DNA of 32,263 nt, taken from the NCBI RefSeq assembly GCF_014197535.1, contig NZ_JACIFV010000039.1:3853-36115 (forward strand). The letters are read 5' to 3'. The notes below the pieces were generated by a model. The model was not told the origin of the DNA and made no database searches. It saw only the letters and a program-made list of their open reading frames with translations. The position numbers were made by a program, and so were the translations under genes. This stretch comes from Rhizobium aethiopicum (lineage in GTDB: Bacteria > Pseudomonadota > Alphaproteobacteria > Rhizobiales > Rhizobiaceae). Positions 16,158-23,893 of this stretch are shown here, piece by piece (position 1 is the stretch's first letter; each line of letters starts with the position of its first letter).

Positions 16158-16790
16158 ATGCGGATAACAACCTTAGCGTCCCTGGCCGTGCTTTCGCTGA
16201 CGCTTGCAGCAAGCCCGGCAACGATTGCGGGGCTCGACATGAGCGCACTGGCAAAGGACGGTGGAAACGGCGGCGGCAATGGTGGTGGCAACGGCGGCGG
16301 TAACGGCGGTGGCCACGGAAACGGTGGCGGCCACAACAGCGGTTCAAACCACGGCAATTCCAACTCGTCAGCCGTGAGAGGCAAATCGTCCGAGGCACCG
16401 GGCAAGTCCAAGTCGGGCAAGTCAGACACCTCAGCCACTAGCACCAAGGAGAAGAACCTGTCGGCGCAGCTTGCGGGCCTGAATTCCTTGAAACGAAATT
16501 ACAGGGCGTTGATGCACACATCGGACCCGCGCATGACTGCCATCTCGGCTTACGCCGTGGCTTATGCCCAGTATGAGATCGACAACGGTATCGAGCCTGC
16601 GGCCGACGATCCCCTGCTGGGGGATCAGGCGCTGGAGGACGCATTGGCTTCCGCAACGAAAACCGGTCAGGTCAGCCCGGCGGTCCTGGATGAAGCCAAG
16701 ACCATTCTCGGGGTTGGCGATGCCGACGGCAAGATTGATCAGATCCGCACCTCGCTGGAAAACGCCGCGTCGGCGGCGCCAGACGAATAG
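16158..16790 (+). CDS. Exported Gly/Asn/His-rich hypothetical protein
   Basis: ATG 16158 follows a strong GGAGGA site (16148-16153) and gives 210 residues. Residues 1-24 are a Sec signal peptide ('LASLAVLSLTLAASPATIA'). Residues ~35-65 are a repetitive GGNGGGN tract with His and Asn, then a Ser/Lys-rich linker, then a helical C-terminal half ('LAGLNSLKRNYRALMHTS', 'AYAVAYAQYEID') ending in an Asp-rich stretch. I do not recognise the family, although similar glycine-rich exported proteins are common in rhizobia. The Gly/His tract might bind metal ions or surface polymers; that is speculation. A strong terminator follows at 16852. Confidence 0.8.
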   Translation: MRITTLASLAVLSLTLAASPATIAGLDMSALAKDGGNGGGNGGGNGGGNGGGHGNGGGHNSGSNHGNSNSSAVRGKSSEAPGKSKSGKSDTSATSTKEKNLSAQLAGLNSLKRNYRALMHTSDPRMTAISAYAVAYAQYEIDNGIEPAADDPLLGDQALEDALASATKTGQVSPAVLDEAKTILGVGDADGKIDQIRTSLENAASAAPDE

Positions 16791-16851
16791 CCACCTGGCG
16801 AGATGTGAGAGGTGCGAAGCCGACACTGGTATTAGTTCGCACCGAACTAGG

Positions 16852-16897
16852 AGAGCATTTCCGTTTCTGTTTGCGTCCGGAAATGCTCTATTTTTTT
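16852..16897 (+). terminator. Rho-independent terminator
   Basis: AGAGCATTTCCG (16852-16863) pairs perfectly over 12 bases with CGGAAATGCTCT (16878-16889) around a 14-base loop, followed by A and seven Ts (16891-16897). It lies 61 bases after the Gly-rich protein's stop and is the clearest terminator in the window. Confidence 0.92.
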
Positions 16898-17059
16898 GTC
16901 AATTTTCCAGCGTTCCAATCTTTTCTTACCGGCAGTGGCACGCTGGGCCGGCAATCGGCCTGCAAGCGCCCCTTCGCCTGGTCGGTCATCGCCGATACGG
17001 AAACTGGCCGGCACAGCTCCGGCAAGACCGTGCTCGCGTTCTGAAAGCGCGGCTGGTGG

Positions 17060-17131
17060 ATGCAAGGAGCAGCGTTCGGCGCGTGCTTCGAGGCTCCGCC
17101 CTTTTCGGGCTGCGCACCTCAGCATGAGGAG
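17060..17131. repeat. Rhizobial mosaic repeat (RIME-like), long module, copy A
   Basis: The stretch from 'atgcaagg' through 'gcttcgaggctccgccc' and 'gggctgcgcacctcagcatg' recurs at 18346-18420 and 31972-32052 with small changes. It contains GC-rich palindromic parts. The dispersed, non-coding, palindromic nature matches Rhizobium intergenic mosaic elements. This copy lacks the short module found with the other two. Confidence 0.75.
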
Positions 17132-17174
17132 GTTGGAGGATGCCGCTTCGGGGGGACGGTGCCCCAAACGCCTC

Positions 17175-17330
17175 TCATCCCTATCCTCGGGCTTGACCCA
17201 GGGATGTCACAGGGATCCAGCGCGCCCAAGTCCTTGGGCGCAGGAGACTCATCTCCGCCCCAGTTTTAGTCAATCACGGCGCAGACGCGCCGTGGCTGGA
17301 TTCCTGTGACGAGCACAGGAATGAGGGAGG
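17175..17330. repeat. Composite inverted repeat with nested hairpins
   Basis: TGTCACAGG..ATCCAGC on the left is answered by GCTGGATTCCTGTGAC on the right. Inside lie two perfect hairpins: GCGCCCAAG-TC-CTTGGGCGC (17222-17241) and CACGGCGC-AGAC-GCGCCGTG (17275-17294). It looks like a second palindromic repeat family, inserted next to copy A of the mosaic repeat. Confidence 0.65.
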
Positions 17331-17639
17331 AGAAGTAGCGCCCCGTAGGAGTTTCGAAGCGCGAAGCGAGTTCTTGCACGCTAAATTAATTCGCTTGCTG
17401 CAACACCAACTTCAGCCGCACACTTCTCTCCTGTGCGAACATGAACGCAACGTCTCAACGCAACCTCATATACTCTTGATGCATTAGCATTTGGCCTCTG
17501 GCATTCAGATGCACAAATCCCTGCTCGGTTACCGAAGCAAGCTTCAAGTCAAGGCTATGGGCCAGCCCGGGCCGACGACTTTCTTCTCCCCAATTTCACC
17601 CAAGCACCGTGGTAGCGGACTTGGATGAGGGAATCTGGG

Positions 17640-18242
17640 ATGTCGATCTTGCTAAGAAGTTTGTCGCTACTGGTTGGAATAACATTGGCGGTACCAGCCT
17701 TTGGCGATTGCTTAACCGCCAAAGAAATCGAACAGGGCGTGCTGCTGACCAGAGAAGCGCCTTTCTATTCCGTATTCTACAAGCCGAACGGCCCGGGTCT
17801 CACCGAACAACGGCTGATGGAGCGCGACGGCTCACTGCAGCCGGTGTCGGCTGTATATTTGCACCCCTTGCTCGTCGAAAAGAGAGTAAGTGCCAGCGGG
17901 ACGCATGAACTGAAATACGCGAATGCGATTGCATTGGACGATCTACCACAGAAGAAGAACTGGCAATCCGGCACCACGCTTTTCATCAATGGCAAAAAAT
18001 CCGTTTCGGGCACGACTTTTATCAGGTTCGACGGCTTGGGAGAGGAAACTATTGGATCTTGCTCCTACAAAGTTTGGGCCATCAACAGCCGTCTGAAACT
18101 GACGGAATTGCCTCCGATTATTTTCGAACAATACTATTCCCCCGAGCTACATCTCGTTCTTCGTTCGGTGAGGCTGAGCACCACCAACCAGCCATTGAGC
18201 GAGGTTCGATTTGATCGGTTCCAAATTGGCTGGGGCAACTAG
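17640..18242 (+). CDS. Exported hypothetical protein
   Basis: ATG 17640 is preferred over 17625 because GAGGGA (17627-17632) sits 7 bases upstream. The product is 200 residues with a clear signal peptide ('ILLRSLSLLVGITLAVPAFG', 3-22) and no lipobox. The mature part is mixed alpha/beta with Cys residues near positions 24 and 142 that could pair; I do not recognise the family. 'LTEQRLMERDGSLQPVSAV' and 'SYKVWAINSRLKL' are among the more structured segments. Periplasmic location is likely. It is monocistronic, bounded by repeats on both sides. Confidence 0.75.
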   Translation: MSILLRSLSLLVGITLAVPAFGDCLTAKEIEQGVLLTREAPFYSVFYKPNGPGLTEQRLMERDGSLQPVSAVYLHPLLVEKRVSASGTHELKYANAIALDDLPQKKNWQSGTTLFINGKKSVSGTTFIRFDGLGEETIGSCSYKVWAINSRLKLTELPPIIFEQYYSPELHLVLRSVRLSTTNQPLSEVRFDRFQIGWGN

Positions 18243-18617
18243 TCTAGCGCAGCTCTTCGCTTCGGGCGACAACGATCATCGGCCAAGTCAGCAACGCGCT
18301 CATCATACAACAATACTTATGTGTGTTTAGGATATTGTTCGGCGAATGCAAGAAGCAATGTTGCGGCGTGCTTCGAGGCTCAGCCCTGCGGGCTGCGCAC
18401 CTCAGCATGAGGAGCGTCGGAGGGCGCCGCGCTTGTAATCGTGGGTGCAGGAGGATGGCGCGCCCTTCGAGAGAGCCTCATCCTGAGGTGCCCCGTAGGG
18501 GCCTCGAAGGACGAGGCGGGCGTGCCGACATCCGGCGCGGCAAAGCCATTGTACGACATCCGCGCGCTCGACGAAAACGCGTGGCACCACTTCGTCATCA
18601 CCCTTCACTGAGTCCCC
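18243..18617. other. Intergenic region between convergent genes, holding a mosaic repeat
   Basis: It separates the plus-strand exported protein from the 3' end of the minus-strand beta-galactosidase gene. The middle is mosaic repeat copy B (18346-18525). Open frames on both strands here are repeat-derived. I see no T-run terminator; the repeat hairpins may end transcription from both sides. Confidence 0.55.
18346..18525. repeat. Rhizobial mosaic repeat (RIME-like), copy B, long plus short module
   Basis: The long module (about 18346-18420, 'gcaagaagcaatg..gcttcgaggctc..gggctgcgcacctcag') is followed after ~50 bases by the short palindromic module (about 18470-18525, 'gagagcctcatcctgagg..ggcctcgaaggacgaggcggg'). 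Ends of the two modules are partly reverse complements, so the whole can fold into a long hairpin. In copy C the module order is reversed. Confidence 0.75.
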
Positions 18618-20750
18618 TCACCCCTCCAACTCCACAATCGCACACCCATACCCCTGAAGCTCCAGCCTCCCCTCCACCATCTTCTCCCCATCCAGCAGAT
18701 CCCGCCCGGCCGGCACCCCGCCAACCGTCACCGCCTGATCCATATAATTCTGCACGAACAGCAGCCGCCGCTCCTCGTTCATCCGCATCGTCACCTCCAC
18801 GCCCTCGGGCAGCCCGCCCACCAGCGGCTCGATGCCCGCCGGCGCAAACAGGCGCTCAGTCAGCGCTTCCGTCAGCTCCGGCGTCAGATACGTCCCGAGA
18901 TAGACCACCTGCCCCTTGCCGACCTTGCGGGAGGTCGCCATCGGCTGGCCTTCGGCGTAGCGGTTGGACCAGACGGCGATAACCTCGACATCGGGGTCGA
19001 TGGTGAGGTTTTCGTAGAAGTGGCCGGCGGCCATTTCGCGGTTGCCGATCTTGAAGCGGCGGACGCGACGGTGGCTTTCGGCCGGTTTGTTCGGCGGGAT
19101 GACGAGGCCGCCGGAGCGCTCCATCACGTCGAAGAGGCCGTTGGCGCCGGGGGCGGCGAGGCGGCCGAAATCTTCGACGCGGACACCCGTCAGTTTGGAA
19201 AGTGCGGTGCCCGGCGCGGTTTCGCGGATGACGTGGTTGTCTTGCGTGCGGGTGCCGGTGCGCGCGCCGATGATGACGGTTCCGCCGGATGCGGCGAAAG
19301 CTTCGAGCCTCGCCGTCCATTCGTCCTTCCACATCACCCAATGGGGGACATAGAAGAGCTTCAGCCTGGAAAGATCGTCCTCCGGATGGATGAAGCCGCA
19401 GGCGATGCCGCGGTCGTAGCAGTGCTGATGCAACAGGATCGCGTCGTCCTGCGGGCTCGGTAGGCCGATCGGATAGGTCTTGTGGGCCTCCTGATTGTCG
19501 AAATCGGAGCCGGCGATGCCGACATCCATGCGGACATAAGTGCCGAGGATCTTCGGCTCCAGCGCCGTCATCTCGGTGGCGAAGCGCCTGGCCTCCTCAT
19601 AGCGGTGGCGGCCGATATCGTCATGGTCGATGATGCCCATCCAATAGATCTCGGCGCCGAAATGGGCCGGCCGCCAGCGGAAGAACATCAGGCCGTCGGC
19701 GCCGTGCGCGACCGAGGAGAGCGCCATGCGGCGCAGCTCGCCCGGCTCCGGCGTCAGCGTGCAGAAACCCGGCTGGCTGCCGAAGCCCGATTGCTGCTCG
19801 GGCACGATGTAATTGCCGGAGAAACCGCGGCAGATATCGAGGTGCAGCGCCTGCACCTTGGCGTGGTTGCCGAGCCGCATGAACTCGTCATAGAGCATCG
19901 GATAGATGTCGTAGCCGACGAAATCGAGATCCTTGCTGAACTGGCCGCGGAAATCGATATCCCGGAGGCCGCCGAGATTGTGGAAGACGAACCAGGAGGA
20001 TTTGACGGCGCGCAGAATCTCGACCTGATCGTGCTGGAAGCGCGCCGTCGAGAAGGCCAGGAAGCGGTGGTAATCCTGCAGATGGCCGGGGCTCGGGAAG
20101 GTCGGGCCGAATTCGATCGGCAGCACCACCTGATCGAAGCTGTCATAGGCCGTCGCCCAGAAATCGCCGCCCCAGGCGGCGTTGAGCTTTGATATCTCGC
20201 GGTATTTATCGGCGAGGAAGGCCTGGAACTCGGTGAGCGTCGCCTTGGAAAAGCTCTCCGGCATGCTGGTGTTCAGCTCATTGTCGGTCTGCCAGCCGAC
20301 GACGAAGGGGTTGTCGCGGTAGTGCTCGGCCATCGCCTTGGTGATGCGCTTGCTGTGCTCGCGAAAGACCGGGCTTGCCGTGTCGCAATGCTGGCGCGAG
20401 CCGTGGCTCATCGGCCGGCCCTTGCCATCGACCCTTAGAATTTCAGGGTGTTCAGCCGTCAGCCAGCGCGGCGGCGTCGCCGTCGGCGTGCACATGATCG
20501 TATCGATGCCGTGGCGCCCGAGAATTGCTATGGCGCGGTCGAAGAGATCGAAATCATAGGTGCCGAGCTTCGGCTCCAGAATGTGCCAGGCGAATTCGGC
20601 CATGCGCACCACGTTGAAGCCGGCCTTGGCCATGCGCTCGGCATCGCGCTCCCAATAGCTTTCGTCGACATGTTCGGGATAATGCGGCACACCGACGAGG
20701 AAGCGGTCGGTCTTGACGGTGTTCCATGCGGAGAGGGTCTTGTCGGACAC
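18618..20750 (-). CDS. GH42 beta-galactosidase
   Basis: 710 residues from a GTG at 20750 with AGGAA about 9 bases upstream. The TIM-barrel catalytic domain carries the acid/base Glu in 'VGWQTDNELN' (E158) and the probable nucleophile in 'YIVPEQQSGFGS' (E318). The N-terminal 'GVPHYPEHVDESYWERDAERM' and 'NVVRMAEFAWHILEP' are standard GH42. A trimerisation/class-I-amidotransferase-like middle domain (about 390-620) and a small C-terminal beta domain follow. No signal peptide, so it cleaves imported beta-galactosides in the cytoplasm. It is the last gene of the transporter operon, 17 bases after the ATPase gene. This resembles the rhizobial/agrobacterial lacEFGZK operon, but with the ATPase gene before the hydrolase gene. 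Substrate could be lactose or a plant galacto-oligosaccharide. Confidence 0.93.
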   Translation of the reverse strand: MSDKTLSAWNTVKTDRFLVGVPHYPEHVDESYWERDAERMAKAGFNVVRMAEFAWHILEPKLGTYDFDLFDRAIAILGRHGIDTIMCTPTATPPRWLTAEHPEILRVDGKGRPMSHGSRQHCDTASPVFREHSKRITKAMAEHYRDNPFVVGWQTDNELNTSMPESFSKATLTEFQAFLADKYREISKLNAAWGGDFWATAYDSFDQVVLPIEFGPTFPSPGHLQDYHRFLAFSTARFQHDQVEILRAVKSSWFVFHNLGGLRDIDFRGQFSKDLDFVGYDIYPMLYDEFMRLGNHAKVQALHLDICRGFSGNYIVPEQQSGFGSQPGFCTLTPEPGELRRMALSSVAHGADGLMFFRWRPAHFGAEIYWMGIIDHDDIGRHRYEEARRFATEMTALEPKILGTYVRMDVGIAGSDFDNQEAHKTYPIGLPSPQDDAILLHQHCYDRGIACGFIHPEDDLSRLKLFYVPHWVMWKDEWTARLEAFAASGGTVIIGARTGTRTQDNHVIRETAPGTALSKLTGVRVEDFGRLAAPGANGLFDVMERSGGLVIPPNKPAESHRRVRRFKIGNREMAAGHFYENLTIDPDVEVIAVWSNRYAEGQPMATSRKVGKGQVVYLGTYLTPELTEALTERLFAPAGIEPLVGGLPEGVEVTMRMNEERRLLFVQNYMDQAVTVGGVPAGRDLLDGEKMVEGRLELQGYGCAIVELEG

Positions 20751-20767
20751 GGGCGTTTCTTTCCTGA

Positions 20768-21913
20768 TTACTTGTCGAGAATGGTCTTGCGGGCGCTGAT
20801 CGTGCGGCCGCCATCGGGGGAGAAGAGATAGAGCTCGTTCGCATCGAGCTTCAGCGCCACCTTCTGCCCGGCGGCAAAGGGCGCGACATAGGAGAGCTGC
20901 GCGGTGATGTTGCCGGTGCCGCTTTCCGAGGCGATGGTGCGGAGATTGCCGGCATCGACATAGAGAATGGTCTCGCGGCCGAGATGCTCGACGAGGCGGA
21001 CTTCGCCATGCACGGCCCCGCCCTCGCTGCCCTCGGCCACCACCGAGATCGCCTCCGGCCGCACGCCGAGCGTCAGCGCCGCGCCTTTCGCAAGCGCCGT
21101 CGGCTGGGCAAGCTCCACGGTCAGCGGCGCAAGGCCGGCGGCGGAAACGGTGACGCTGCGGCCGGACACGGCGTCGAGGGTGACGCCGAGGAAGTTCATG
21201 CGCGGCGCGCCGAGGAAGCCGGCGACGAAGAGATTGTCTGGGTTGCGGTAAAGCTCCAGCGGCGAGCCGACCTGCTCGATGATCCCCTTGTTCAACACGA
21301 CGATGCGGCTTGCCATGGTCATCGCCTCCACCTGGTCGTGGGTGACATAGACCATGGTGGCGCCGAGCTCGGCATGCAGGCTGCTGAGCTCCACCCGCAT
21401 CTGGGTTCTGAGCGCCGCATCGAGGTTCGACAGCGGCTCGTCGAACAGGAAAACCTCGGGCGAGCGGGTGATCGCCCGGCCGATCGCCACGCGCTGCCGC
21501 TGGCCGCCGGAAAGCTGCTTCGGCCGCTTGTCCAGCTGGTCGTCGATGCGCAGGATCTTGGCGGCACGGGCGACCGCCGCATCGATCTCGGCCTTCGGGC
21601 GCTTGGCCATGCGCAGGCCGAAGCCCATATTCTCCGCCACCGTCATGTGGGGATAGAGCGCATAGGACTGGAAGACCATGGCGATGCCGCGATCGCCCGG
21701 CTCCTGCCGGCTGACATCACGGCCGTTGATGAGGATCTTGCCCGAGGAGATCGCCTCCAGGCCGGCGATGCTCTTCAACAGCGTAGACTTGCCGCAGCCG
21801 GACGGACCGACCATGACGATGAACTCGCCCTGCGCCACGGAAAGATCGATGCCCCGCAGCGCATGATAAGCGCCGTAATTCTTGTTGATCGCACGAAGTT
21901 CGAGACTGGTCAT
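20768..21913 (-). CDS. ABC transporter ATP-binding protein, MalK/UgpC family
   Basis: 381 residues. Walker A 'GPSGCGKST' (36-44), Q-loop 'FQSYALYPHM', signature 'LSGGQRQR' (134-141), Walker B 'VFLFDEP' (154-160), D-loop 'SNLD' and switch His in 'YVTHDQVEAM' are all present. A C-terminal TOBE/regulatory region (about 240-381) marks the carbohydrate-importer subfamily. It should power the two permeases encoded just upstream. AGGA precedes the ATG. The 37-base gap to the preceding permease gene and 17-base gap to the hydrolase gene support one transcript. Confidence 0.94.
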   Translation of the reverse strand: MTSLELRAINKNYGAYHALRGIDLSVAQGEFIVMVGPSGCGKSTLLKSIAGLEAISSGKILINGRDVSRQEPGDRGIAMVFQSYALYPHMTVAENMGFGLRMAKRPKAEIDAAVARAAKILRIDDQLDKRPKQLSGGQRQRVAIGRAITRSPEVFLFDEPLSNLDAALRTQMRVELSSLHAELGATMVYVTHDQVEAMTMASRIVVLNKGIIEQVGSPLELYRNPDNLFVAGFLGAPRMNFLGVTLDAVSGRSVTVSAAGLAPLTVELAQPTALAKGAALTLGVRPEAISVVAEGSEGGAVHGEVRLVEHLGRETILYVDAGNLRTIASESGTGNITAQLSYVAPFAAGQKVALKLDANELYLFSPDGGRTISARKTILDK

Positions 21914-21950
21914 ATCCTGGCCCTCTCTTGTTGAAACGGAAGACGCCGGC

Positions 21951-22802
21951 TCATCCCTTCACCGCGCCCATGGTGAGGCCGGCAATGAAATGGCGCTGCA
22001 TCACGAAGAACATCGCGACGGGCGGCACGGCGACGACGACCGTGCCTGCCGAAACGAGGTTCCAGGCCGAGACCCATTCGCCGCGCAGATTGGCAAGGCC
22101 GGCCGTAACCGGCTTGACGCTGTCGCTGACCGTCAGCACCACGGCCCAGAAATAATCGTTCCAGACGAAGGTGAAGATCAGGATGGCGAGCGCGGCCAGT
22201 GCCGGCCGCACCAGCGGGATCACCACATGGATGAGCGTCTGGAAGGGCGAGGCCCCTTCGGCGCGCGCCGCCTGGAACAGCTCGTCGGGAAGGGCCGCGA
22301 TGAAATTGCGCATGAAGAGCGTGGCGAACCCCGTCTGGAAGGCGACGTGGAAGATGATCAGCGCCACCGTCGTATCGATCAGGTCGAGCCGCACCATCAG
22401 GTCGCGCACCGGGATCATCATGATCTGGTGCGGCAGGAAATTGCCGCCGACGAAGAGCGCGAAGATCAGCATGTTGCCGCGAAAGCGGTAGCGCGACAGC
22501 ACGAAGCCCGCGAGCGTAGACATGACGAGTACGCCGATGACCGAGGGAATGGTGATGATCAGGCTGTTGAGGAAATAGCGCGCCATCGGCGTGTCGGTGA
22601 AGACTGCCCGGTAATTGTCGATGACGCCGATCTCGGTCGGCCAGCCCCAGAGATTGCCGCCCATCACATCGGCCGTCGAGCGGAAGGAGGTCAGCACGAT
22701 CGCAAAGAGCGGGCAGAGCCAGAGGATGAGCACGATGACGACGGCAGACACATAGAGGCGGCGCTGCCAGATCGCGGTTTCGGGTATCGGACGAGGATAC
22801 AT
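21951..22802 (-). CDS. Sugar ABC transporter permease, MalG type
   Basis: 283 residues with six hydrophobic segments, the first at about 14-35 ('LYVSAVVIVLILWLCPLFAI'). The EAA loop reads 'QAARAEGASPFQTLIHVVIP' near residues 177-196, the docking site for the ATPase. The short C-terminal 'FIAGLTMGAVKG' is typical of MalG-like permeases. The start overlaps the stop of the MalF-type gene by one base, so the two halves of the channel are translationally coupled. Confidence 0.93.
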   Translation of the reverse strand: MYPRPIPETAIWQRRLYVSAVVIVLILWLCPLFAIVLTSFRSTADVMGGNLWGWPTEIGVIDNYRAVFTDTPMARYFLNSLIITIPSVIGVLVMSTLAGFVLSRYRFRGNMLIFALFVGGNFLPHQIMMIPVRDLMVRLDLIDTTVALIIFHVAFQTGFATLFMRNFIAALPDELFQAARAEGASPFQTLIHVVIPLVRPALAALAILIFTFVWNDYFWAVVLTVSDSVKPVTAGLANLRGEWVSAWNLVSAGTVVVAVPPVAMFFVMQRHFIAGLTMGAVKG

Positions 22803-23686
22803 CAGCCTCCCCTCTCTTCGCTGCGGATGATGTGGGTGAGATACCAGGCGATGAAGACGGCCATGATCACGAAGAGCACCGAGGCGATCGCCGCGCCGTA
22901 GCCGAAGCGATAGGAGAAGATCGACTGCTCGTACATCTGGTAGGCGAGCACCGAGGACGATCCGAACGGCCCGCCTGCGGTCATGACGGAGATCATGTCG
23001 AAGGAGCGCAGCGCGCCGACGACGGTGACGGCTATCGCAATGAAGGTGACCTGGGTCAGCTGCGGCAGCACGATGTGGCGCAGCATGTTCCAGCCCCGGG
23101 CGCCATCGACGCGGCCGGCGCCGATCAGCTCTTCGCTCAAATTGTTGAGGCCGGCGAGATAGAGCACCATGCAGAAGGTGATCTGCGGCCAGAGTGCCGC
23201 GATGACGATCGCGAAGGTGACGAAATGCTCGTCGGAAAGCACCGCCGGCGCCACCGCCCCAAAGGCCCGGAAAATCAGTGCCAGCAGCCCGAACTCCGGC
23301 GTGTAGACCCAGGTGAACACGACGCCGACCGTGACGGAGGCGAGCACCAGCGGAATGAAGAACAGCGACTTCAGGAAGCGCATGCCCGCGATTTTCTGGT
23401 TGACCAGGAGCGCGATGGCGAGCCCGATCGGCGGTGCTGCCATGAACATGACCAGCCAGATCAGATTGTTCTTCAGCGACACGTAGAATTGCGGATCGTT
23501 ATAGAGCTCGACGTAATTGCCGAGCCCGATCCAGACCATCGGCCCGAAACCATCCCACTCGTGAAAGCTGATCCAGACGCTGCGCACCGCCGAGAGCAGG
23601 ATGACGGTGAAGAACAGCACGATCGCCGGCGCGATGAGCAGAGTCGGAGTCAGCCACCACCGCTGGCGGCGCCATAATGTCTGCAT
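22802..23686 (-). CDS. Sugar ABC transporter permease, MalF type
   Basis: 294 residues, six predicted membrane segments beginning at about 12-34 ('WLTPTLLIAPAIVLFFTVIL'). The EAA-type loop reads 'IGAGRVDGARGWNMLRHIVLP' near 187-207. It pairs with the MalG-type protein encoded downstream. A 207-base gap holding a palindromic repeat separates it from the binding-protein gene, unusual within an otherwise tight operon. Confidence 0.93.
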   Translation of the reverse strand: MQTLWRRQRWWLTPTLLIAPAIVLFFTVILLSAVRSVWISFHEWDGFGPMVWIGLGNYVELYNDPQFYVSLKNNLIWLVMFMAAPPIGLAIALLVNQKIAGMRFLKSLFFIPLVLASVTVGVVFTWVYTPEFGLLALIFRAFGAVAPAVLSDEHFVTFAIVIAALWPQITFCMVLYLAGLNNLSEELIGAGRVDGARGWNMLRHIVLPQLTQVTFIAIAVTVVGALRSFDMISVMTAGGPFGSSSVLAYQMYEQSIFSYRFGYGAAIASVLFVIMAVFIAWYLTHIIRSEERGG

Positions 23687-23723
23687 GTCGAGAACCTCTT
23701 GTGTGACCAGGCTGCCGCTCGTG

Positions 23724-23873
23724 GGGTGCCCCTCATCCGGCTGCCGCCACCTTCTCCGCGCTCACGGAGCGAAGGGACCGAGCCGCGATCTCTCCGTCCC
23801 CTGCATACGTCTCGCAGGGCACGTCCCCTCTCCCCGTTTTTACGGGGAGAGGGTTAGGGTGAGGGGCAGCTTC
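23724..23873. repeat. Palindromic intergenic repeat inside the ABC operon
   Basis: The left end 'gtgcccctcatccggctgcc' is answered by 'ggttagggtgaggggcagc' on the right. Near the right end lies a perfect 12-bp stem, CCCTCTCCCCGT (23826-23837) with ACGGGGAGAGGG (23842-23853), around four Ts. It sits between the binding-protein and first permease genes, where hairpins often protect the upstream mRNA and reduce downstream expression. Confidence 0.7.
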
Positions 23874-23893
23874 CAGAATGTGCGCCCCCAAGC

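Larger units (their letters stand above)
16791..17639. other. Repeat-rich intergenic region, no supported gene
   Basis: It holds the terminator at 16852-16897, a mosaic-repeat long module at 17060-17131, and a composite inverted repeat at about 17175-17330. Open frames crossing it (16564-17127, 16896-17309) run through the repeats and look spurious. 17335-17600 shows nothing I can name and must hold the promoter for 17640. Confidence 0.6.

Noticed and set aside
16258..16345. Short tandem GGN-type repeat that might be taken for a CRISPR-like or satellite array
   Set aside because: It is the in-frame Gly/Asn-rich tract of the exported protein at 16158-16790, with no spacers.
19482..20192. 236-codon plus-strand frame
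   Set aside because: Antisense to the GH42 gene, no ribosome site, no domain.
20984..22901. Long plus-strand open frames at 20984-21934 and 21882-22901
   Set aside because: They lie antisense to the ABC ATPase and permease genes; composition is His/Arg/Asp-rich as expected of a high-GC shadow frame, with no recognisable domain.
22832..23677. 281-codon plus-strand frame
   Set aside because: Exactly antisense to the MalF-type permease gene and made of low-complexity Asp/Glu/His/Arg; a shadow.
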